A stretch of 11,817 nucleotides of DNA, from positions 1-11,817 of the forward strand of contig CACYBV010000060.1 in NCBI GenBank assembly GCA_902772745.1, in the 5' to 3' direction. Shown in pieces: positions 7,180 through 11,817 of this stretch (the stretch's first letter is position 1; each line of letters starts with the position of its first letter). Below the pieces are notes generated by a model. The model saw only the letters and a program-made list of their open reading frames with translations. It searched no databases and had not been told where the DNA came from. Origin of the DNA: an uncultured Eubacteriales bacterium. GTDB lineage: Bacteria > Bacillota > Clostridia > Lachnospirales > Lachnospiraceae. A program made the position numbers and the translations under genes.

Positions 7180-8019
7180 ATGAGACAGAACACCATCTCT
7201 CCGACGAGAAAACTCGTCGAATGCGCGATCATGCTCACGATCGCGACGGTATTAAGCCTTGCAAAGCTGATCGACCTCCCCTACGGCGGATCGGTTACGA
7301 TTGCATCCATGCTTCCGATCATCATCATTTCCTATCGCCATGATGTAAAATGGGGACTTCTTACAGGCGCCGCCTTCGGTATTATTCAGCAGCTTCTCGG
7401 TCTGAAAACACTCTCCTGGGTCACGACCTGGCAGTCGATCCTCGCAGTCATCCTGCTGGATTATATTATCGCCTTTACCGTTGTCGGGCTTGGCGGCGTT
7501 TTCAGGAAAATGGCCTCCCAGCCCGTGGCGCTGCTTCTCGGCGCGCTCTTCATCGGCATCCTGCGCTATATCTGCCATGTCATCTCCGGCGCGACCGTAT
7601 GGGCGGGGCTTTCAATTCCGACGGAAGCGGCCCTCCTGTATTCCCTCGGGTACAACGCGACCTACATGGTTCCGGAGACAATTGTCACGATGGTTGTCGG
7701 ATACTATATCGGATCCGTACTGGATTTCAGAAAAGAGACCGTCACGCGTCTTTCCCATACGAAGGAAGCTGCTGTCCCGATTCTCAAATGGGTCGCGGGA
7801 TATGTCATCGCTGCGGCCGTGATCGTAATCACCGTTCTCGTTTTCCGGAACCTGCAGAATGCGGATACCGGTGAATTTGACATCACCGGCCTGAAGTCCG
7901 TCAGCTGGCTTGCGGTCGGCATTATTGCCCTCGCTGCGGCTGCAGTCTCCGCTGTCCTCTTTGTTTTCAGCAAAAAACAGCTGAAAAAAGCACCGGCCGG
8001 AAAGCAGGCAAAAAAATAA
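7180..8019 (+). CDS. thiT: ThiT, thiamine-binding S-component of an ECF transporter, with C-terminal extension
   Basis: 279 residues, hydrophobic, start ATG preceded by an AAGGAGAAAGG region. Residues about 10-183 match the six-helix ThiT fold: KLIDLPYGGSVTIASMLPI (29-47), WGLLTGAAFGIIQQLLG (58-74), RYICHVISGATVWAG (129-143) and SLGYNATYMVPE (155-166), the region that forms the thiamine pocket. ThiT binds thiamine in the membrane and works with the shared EcfA/EcfA'/EcfT module; none of those genes is in the window, so the module must be encoded elsewhere. Control by the TPP riboswitch just upstream confirms the substrate. Odd point: typical ThiT ends near residue 190, whereas this protein continues to 279 with two further membrane segments (about 201-222 and 241-263) and a Lys-rich tail. 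thiN follows nine bases after its stop region. Confidence 0.94.
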   Translation: MRQNTISPTRKLVECAIMLTIATVLSLAKLIDLPYGGSVTIASMLPIIIISYRHDVKWGLLTGAAFGIIQQLLGLKTLSWVTTWQSILAVILLDYIIAFTVVGLGGVFRKMASQPVALLLGALFIGILRYICHVISGATVWAGLSIPTEAALLYSLGYNATYMVPETIVTMVVGYYIGSVLDFRKETVTRLSHTKEAAVPILKWVAGYVIAAAVIVITVLVFRNLQNADTGEFDITGLKSVSWLAVGIIALAAAAVSAVLFVFSKKQLKKAPAGKQAKK

Positions 8020-8027
8020 GGAGTATC

Positions 8028-8717
8028 ATGACCGGAACATTTATCATCGTCGGAGCGGGTTCAGTCGCCTGCTCCGACTTTCAGTTCGAAAAAAAGCCCG
8101 GGGATTTTCTCTGTGCCGCTGACGCCGGATTTCTGGCCTTAAAGGAGGCAGGGATCATGCCCGATCTCGTGGTCGGAGATTTTGATTCGATGGCGGAAAA
8201 TGTCCTTTTTGAGGAATACAGGGGCTGCTCGGACTTCGCGGTGCCGGCTTCCGCGCCCAAGGGCCAAAAGCTCCCCTTTGAAATCATCCGCCTCCCGGTC
8301 GAGAAAGACGATACGGACACTGTTTTCTGTGTCCGTGAAGGCTTCCGGAGGGGGTATACGGATTTTCTTCTCCTCGGCGTTCTCGGCGGCTCGAGGCTTT
8401 CGCACACAATCGCGAACCTCCAGCTCCTGTCGATGGTAAGAGACCTCGGCGGAAGCGCCCGGATCCGCTGCGGCGGGACGGAAGCCTTTCTTTTAGGATC
8501 AGGCGAAGAAAAAAGCTTCCCGGAAGGATATACGGGAAGCCTTTCGATATTTGCGCTGTCGGAAGACGCGGAACTGACGCTTTCAGGACTGTATTATCCC
8601 CTCAGCCGCGGAACGATCACCCGCCGCTTTCCTTTAGGGGTCAGCAATCACTTTACCGGAGATGCGGCCGGAATCACCGTCCACAGGGGCGAGGTTCTGG
8701 TAATACTGGAAAAATGA
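8028..8717 (+). CDS. thiN: Thiamine pyrophosphokinase (thiamine diphosphokinase)
   Basis: 229 residues, near the usual length of bacterial TPK. It transfers pyrophosphate from ATP to thiamine, giving TPP. Motifs: CAADAGFLALKEAGIMPDLV (29-48), GDFDS (50-54), LPVEKDDTDT (89-98), GGSRLSHTIANLQLL (120-134) and the thiamine-binding C-terminal lobe with LGVSNHFTG (203-211) and RGEVLVI (220-226). The Asp usually found in the G-R-x-D-H motif is Ser125 here, while the Asp residues of GDFDS and DDTD are kept. Its AAGGAG site overlaps the thiT stop codon, so the two genes are translationally close and share the TPP riboswitch: imported thiamine is converted to the ligand that represses the operon. Soluble, cytoplasmic. 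Confidence 0.94.
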   Translation: MTGTFIIVGAGSVACSDFQFEKKPGDFLCAADAGFLALKEAGIMPDLVVGDFDSMAENVLFEEYRGCSDFAVPASAPKGQKLPFEIIRLPVEKDDTDTVFCVREGFRRGYTDFLLLGVLGGSRLSHTIANLQLLSMVRDLGGSARIRCGGTEAFLLGSGEEKSFPEGYTGSLSIFALSEDAELTLSGLYYPLSRGTITRRFPLGVSNHFTGDAAGITVHRGEVLVILEK

Positions 8718-8722
8718 TGTGC

Positions 8723-8735
8723 GGGGCACCGCCCC
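8723..8735. repeat. Short GC hairpin between convergent genes
   Basis: GGGGC-ACC-GCCCC fills most of the 20-bp gap between the thiN stop (8717) and the stop of the minus-strand gene (8738). It may act as a two-way terminator, but the plus strand has no T run after it, and on the minus strand TTTTT comes only after several bases. No better terminator for either gene was found. Confidence 0.4.
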
Positions 8736-8737
8736 TA

Positions 8738-9976
8738 TTACATGCCGTAGAGTTCCTTCATAACCGATGAAACACCGTTTTTGTCGATCACATTTTTCGT
8801 ATCCCCGTCTTTTTCATTCAGACCCGGGATGCTCACGTTAAACTCCTTTTCCATCTTTCGTTCCGGCTTCTTCTCAAACTGCTGCGACCTTGCCGATCTG
8901 TAGCCGTAGTCCGGAAGCTCGACACGGCTCTGCAGACGATGCGCCCGTACGTCGTTGAATCGTCCGATCAGCGGCTTCACACATGGGTTGTTTCTGGCAT
9001 CGGGAATGGACTTTGCAAGGAGGGTCAGGCTGTCGGAAACCATATCGCGGGTTGTTTTATTGTTGTAATTGCTCTTCCTTCCTTTGGTAAAGGCTTCTAC
9101 CGCGAGCAGCACCTCAGCGCTCTTTTCCGCCGCATCTTCCAGATCTTCGCAGTCCGCAAACGCCTGCCCCGCCTGCAGCACCTGCCTCCACTTCGGATCC
9201 TGCGAGAGTTCTCCTTCATAATTTCTCATGGAGGCAAGCAGTTCGCGTGTATCATCCTGCGCCATCTTCAGCTGATCCTCATCGGCGTAGGTGAACGAGT
9301 CTATCGTCATATTGAAACCATACATGTAATTTGCCAGTTCGCCGCGGCGCATCACCTCACCCGCCCGTTTGTTTCGAAGCAGGAGTTTCGCAAAAACATT
9401 GTTTTTTGCAGTCTTTACATCCGCATCCGTTACCGGCATTCCGCCCTGCTGAATACAGAGGCGGGTACAGCAGGCGGCCAGTTTCCAGTCTTCTTCGCTC
9501 GCTTCATACTCGTAAACGGATTCGTCTTTTTCCTGATAAGGCCTTTTTTTCCGGCCGTCTTCACGTTTGTCTGCCATCCGGAGCCAATACTCGCCCCAGG
9601 TTTCGCTGCGCTCCTGCATCCGTCTCTGAAGCTGCTCCTTCATCGCAGGGATCTGGTCCTGCAGCGCATCCGGAAGTACCAGAGAATCAAAATGCTGCAG
9701 CAGAAAGCCCTCGAAACGCACCTGGTCGGGCGTATAATCCATTCTGCCGTAGCACTGATCCCCGTACTCCTTCATTCCGAGTTTTTTCAGCTGGGTTCCC
9801 ATCTGTCTCAATTCCGCAGAGTCCACTTTCTTTTCCGGGTCACCCCCGGACAGAAGAAAATGCGCCGCATTCAGAGCCATTGTGTTATATGCCCGCTTCT
9901 TTGGTCCAAAGCCGTCTTCTTCCATCTGCTTCTGCAGCAGTTCCTGCATCTCGCGTTGATTCAGCAAATCACCCAT
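8738..9976 (-). CDS. Uncharacterised helical protein with possible internal repeats (412 residues)
   Basis: I do not recognise a named domain. The start ATG has AGGAGG seven bases upstream, a strong sign that this is a translated gene. No signal peptide or membrane segment is seen. It is highly charged and predicted helical throughout. Three segments look alike in pattern: about 30-76 (ALNAAHFLLSGGDPEKK inside), 164-210 (LAACCTRLCIQQGGMP inside) and 283-330 (VLLAVEAFTKGRKSN inside), each a hydrophobic helix, a polar turn, then an amphipathic helix; spacing is about 120-134 residues. Between the first two lies a basic stretch (KREDGRKKRPYQEK, 137-150). The C-terminal 60 residues are polar and likely flexible, ending in a short helix SSVMKELYGM. 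It follows potD by 150 bp on the same strand and may be read through from it, but a functional link to polyamines is not supported. Function is unknown. Confidence 0.85.
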   Translation of the reverse strand: MGDLLNQREMQELLQKQMEEDGFGPKKRAYNTMALNAAHFLLSGGDPEKKVDSAELRQMGTQLKKLGMKEYGDQCYGRMDYTPDQVRFEGFLLQHFDSLVLPDALQDQIPAMKEQLQRRMQERSETWGEYWLRMADKREDGRKKRPYQEKDESVYEYEASEEDWKLAACCTRLCIQQGGMPVTDADVKTAKNNVFAKLLLRNKRAGEVMRRGELANYMYGFNMTIDSFTYADEDQLKMAQDDTRELLASMRNYEGELSQDPKWRQVLQAGQAFADCEDLEDAAEKSAEVLLAVEAFTKGRKSNYNNKTTRDMVSDSLTLLAKSIPDARNNPCVKPLIGRFNDVRAHRLQSRVELPDYGYRSARSQQFEKKPERKMEKEFNVSIPGLNEKDGDTKNVIDKNGVSSVMKELYGM

Positions 9977-10015
9977 CTTCTGTCCTCCTTCTGCCTTCAG
10001 TCATGCGCTGCTGTT

Positions 10016-10054
10016 GTGCAATTCATCCGGATTGCTTCGTTACTTTCTGTGCAC
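10016..10054 (-). repeat. Overlapping dyads upstream of the gene at 8738-9976
   Basis: In the 150-bp gap after potD, GCAAT (10018-10022) can pair with ATTGC (10031-10035), while GTGCA (10016-10020) can instead pair with TGCAC (10050-10054). The two folds exclude each other because they share GCA. The loop contains the palindrome ATCCGGAT. No clear promoter was found in the gap, so the downstream gene may depend on read-through from the pot operon. Weak evidence. Confidence 0.3.
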
Positions 10055-10127
10055 GCGATGGTTTCGCCTCCGTGATGGACACCTGAGTTCCTCATGCGGT
10101 CCCCGCCGGCGTGAAAAGTTCTGTTTT

Positions 10128-11624
10128 TCAGATCCTTTCCCTGATTCTTTTATTTCTCACATACAGCGCTGCAGCGCCAGCAATCACGAAAAGGATCACA
10201 ATCCACACCCAGATCGGGACGTTTTTAATGTTGAAGCAGCGCACCCGGATCCACATTTTGTTGATCTCGTCATTCTGCTCCCGGTCAAAATACACCATGA
10301 TCGATGCCCGGCGGATGACCTCCTCCGGCGGATAGGCCGCAAACAGCTGCCTATTAACCTGCTCCTCGGGAACCGTCAGGATATAATCCTCGTCTTCCGG
10401 GTCGCCTGTGAAGAAGTGCCCGAGAGGATACTCCACCGTGTCCTCATCATCCTCTTCCGCGCCGTAGCTCCAGTCGGCGTATTCGAAGATCCGCTCGTCC
10501 GCGCCTCCCGAGATGCAGGAGGTATAGCCGATATAGTACATGTTGCGGATGGCGTTGTCCGGACGCGAGATGAAGTTGACGAAGGCTTCCGCAGCCTCCT
10601 GCTTTTCCGGGTCTTCTCCGATGCCCCGCTCCAGCATAACCCAGCCGTCGAAATAGATATTCGTTACCTCCCTGGGTACCGCGAAGTTGAGGTAATAATC
10701 GTCCTCTTCGGCCTGGTCCAGCGTATAGACCCCGTCCCCGGCCCACTGCAGATTGGCAACGACTTTTCCCGTGATCATGTCCGCCTTTCCGGAATCCGTC
10801 TCGAAGGAATACAGGTTGTCCTTGATGCCCTGCAGATAATCCTGCACCGCCGCGATCATTTCCGGCGAAGTGTCATTCATCTCCTCCTGCAGCCGGATGG
10901 CATAATCCGGATCGGACCGGAATTCCTCCGAACAGAGAAGCTCGGATTTCAGCGCCCCGACCGCCGCAAAATAGGTATCGCGGACATTGTCCTTTACCGT
11001 GATCTGCCGGTTATAGCCGGGATTTTCGAGAAGTCTCCATGTTGATGCATCTTCCTCGGAGACAATGTCCGGATTGTAGACAAAACCCGTCACGCCCCAC
11101 ATGTAACCGGCCGCATACCGGTCCCAGCTCATCCCGTTCTGATCGTGCGACTCAAAAACTTCCCTGATATAGGGAGAAACCCCGTTTATATAATAATTCA
11201 GTTCATTGTCCGTGTCAAAGAATTTTTCGGAATAAGGCCGGACAAAGCCTTCCTCCATCAGTTTCATGATCATGTACTCCGAAGGGCATACAAGATCATA
11301 CACATCGCCGAGCGAGAGCATGTTGTAAAGGTCCTCGTTCGTACCGAAAGTGGAGTACTCGACGCGGACTTTCTTTCCGTAATTCTCCTCAAACCATTCC
11401 TCGAAATCCTCGATCATCGGGTTCACCCCGATAATGTCGCCGCTCTCAAGATCAATGGTCTCCTCTTCGTCCCAGCCGCCGAGGTCGATATACTCCTCCC
11501 AGTTTGAAATCCGAAGCACAATGGCATCGTCATCCGCAGAAACCGGAAGGCCGGGAACAAAAGCGAAAACCGCAGACAAAGCCGTGAAAAGGGCCAGAAG
11601 AAATGCTGTCAGTTTTTTCATCAT
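10128..11624 (-). CDS. potD: PotD-like spermidine/putrescine-binding protein with C-terminal membrane anchor
   Basis: 498 residues. Family motifs of PotD-type binding proteins: RISNWEEYID (38-47), YSTFGTNEDLYNML (90-103), YDLVCPSEYMIMKLMEEGFV (109-128), GYMWGVTGFVYNP (173-185), LQWAGDGVYTL (292-302), FDGWVML (325-331) and ISRPDNAIRNMYYIGYTS (352-369). An N-terminal signal peptide (1-30, ending PVSA) is present, but without a lipobox Cys. Instead a single hydrophobic helix near the C-terminus (about 470-489) followed by RNKRIRERI should anchor it outside the membrane, basic end in the cytoplasm. PotD binds polyamines and delivers them to PotB/PotC, driven by PotA. At 498 residues it is longer than usual PotD (about 350), partly through acidic insertions (such as 52-70 and 385-397). 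Its start overlaps the potC stop as ATGA. A second ATG (11619-11621) three bases on has better spacing to AGGAGG and may be the true start (497 residues). Confidence 0.92.
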   Translation of the reverse strand: MMKKLTAFLLALFTALSAVFAFVPGLPVSADDDAIVLRISNWEEYIDLGGWDEEETIDLESGDIIGVNPMIEDFEEWFEENYGKKVRVEYSTFGTNEDLYNMLSLGDVYDLVCPSEYMIMKLMEEGFVRPYSEKFFDTDNELNYYINGVSPYIREVFESHDQNGMSWDRYAAGYMWGVTGFVYNPDIVSEEDASTWRLLENPGYNRQITVKDNVRDTYFAAVGALKSELLCSEEFRSDPDYAIRLQEEMNDTSPEMIAAVQDYLQGIKDNLYSFETDSGKADMITGKVVANLQWAGDGVYTLDQAEEDDYYLNFAVPREVTNIYFDGWVMLERGIGEDPEKQEAAEAFVNFISRPDNAIRNMYYIGYTSCISGGADERIFEYADWSYGAEEDDEDTVEYPLGHFFTGDPEDEDYILTVPEEQVNRQLFAAYPPEEVIRRASIMVYFDREQNDEINKMWIRVRCFNIKNVPIWVWIVILFVIAGAAALYVRNKRIRERI

Positions 11625-11817
11625 GCCTCCTTTCTGCGGTCGGCGGAGGCATCGCGCTTCGCCTTCACGTTCATCCCGACGACGACCAGGATCACAAGGA
11701 GGAAAATGATCGTCGACAGCGCCCAGAGCGCGGTCTTGATCGCAGTCTGTGATCCTTTCGTCGCATTCACAACATAGGTGCTGATCGTGTCGAAGGTTGC
11801 GGGCTTCGTGTAGGTCG
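11621..11817 (-). CDS. potC: PotC-like polyamine ABC permease, C-terminal end (5' end outside the window)
   Basis: The last 64 codons are visible, in frame to TGA at 11621-11623. The piece reads TYTKPATFDTISTYVVNATK, then a final membrane helix (TALWALSTIIFLLVILVVVG) and a basic tail. The STYV segment before a last transmembrane helix is typical of PotC, the second permease subunit of the spermidine/putrescine importer, and its position directly before potD with a four-base overlap agrees with the usual potABCD order. Only the C-terminus is seen, so another binding-protein-dependent permease of this subfamily cannot be fully excluded. Confidence 0.85.
   Translation of the reverse strand, partial: TYTKPATFDTISTYVVNATKGSQTAIKTALWALSTIIFLLVILVVVGMNVKAKRDASADRRKEA
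11626..11631 (-). promoter_or_regulatory. Ribosome binding site of potD inside potC
   Basis: AGGAGG lies one base before the first ATG (11622-11624) and four bases before the second ATG (11619-11621). One base is too short for normal initiation, so the second ATG is the more likely start, or translation is coupled to termination of potC. Confidence 0.65.

Noticed and set aside
9997..10095. Minus-strand open frame of 32 codons between potD and the 412-residue gene
   Set aside because: Only a weak GGGG upstream and no recognisable peptide; it could be a leader peptide but nothing supports it beyond chance.
10112..10130. A/T stem TGAAAA/TTTTCA at the potD stop as a terminator
   Set aside because: Six weak pairs, overlaps the stop codon and lacks a GC stem and T tract.

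Overview
The window looks like the chromosome of a gut or rumen Clostridium-type bacterium (Bacillota), most likely a member of the Lachnospiraceae. The evidence is: strong AGGAGG ribosome binding sites, tight operons, perfect sigma-A type promoters, a TPP riboswitch in front of an ECF-type thiamine transporter gene, and GH3 beta-glucosidases with the permuted domain order known from Ruminococcus albus and Butyrivibrio fibrisolvens. The sequence is GC-rich. No phage, IS, CRISPR, tRNA or rRNA feature is visible.

Region 1 (1-5950, minus strand) is a saccharide-use operon. A promoter at 5840-5868 (TTGAAA, 17 bp, TATACT) drives a cytoplasmic type-B carboxylesterase (4163-5761). Next come a complete permuted GH3 glycosidase (1504-4104) and a second, paralogous GH3 glycosidase (start at 1406) that runs off the left edge. 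All three lack signal peptides, so they probably work inside the cell on imported esterified oligosaccharides or glycosides. A nested dyad lies between the two GH3 genes.

Region 2 (5904-6871, minus) is a single uncharacterised gene (6013-6759) with its own promoter (TATAAT at 6841-6846, A/T-rich tract upstream), a leader hairpin, and a strong intrinsic terminator (5904-5950).

Region 3 (6966-8717, plus) is a thiamine salvage operon. A perfect consensus promoter leads into a TPP riboswitch with a terminator as expression platform, then thiT (thiamine S-component with an unusual C-terminal membrane extension) and thiN (thiamine pyrophosphokinase). Together they import thiamine and turn it into TPP, and TPP shuts the operon off.

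Region 4 (8738-11817, minus) is the end of a polyamine ABC transporter operon: the C-terminus of permease potC, then potD, which overlaps potC by four bases and has a C-terminal membrane anchor in place of a lipoprotein signal. After 150 bp comes a second uncharacterised helical protein gene (8738-9976), convergent with thiN.

The least explained elements are the two uncharacterised helical proteins on either side of the thiamine operon. By eye they share weak module-like patterns and similar 3' ends, so they may belong to one poorly described family.
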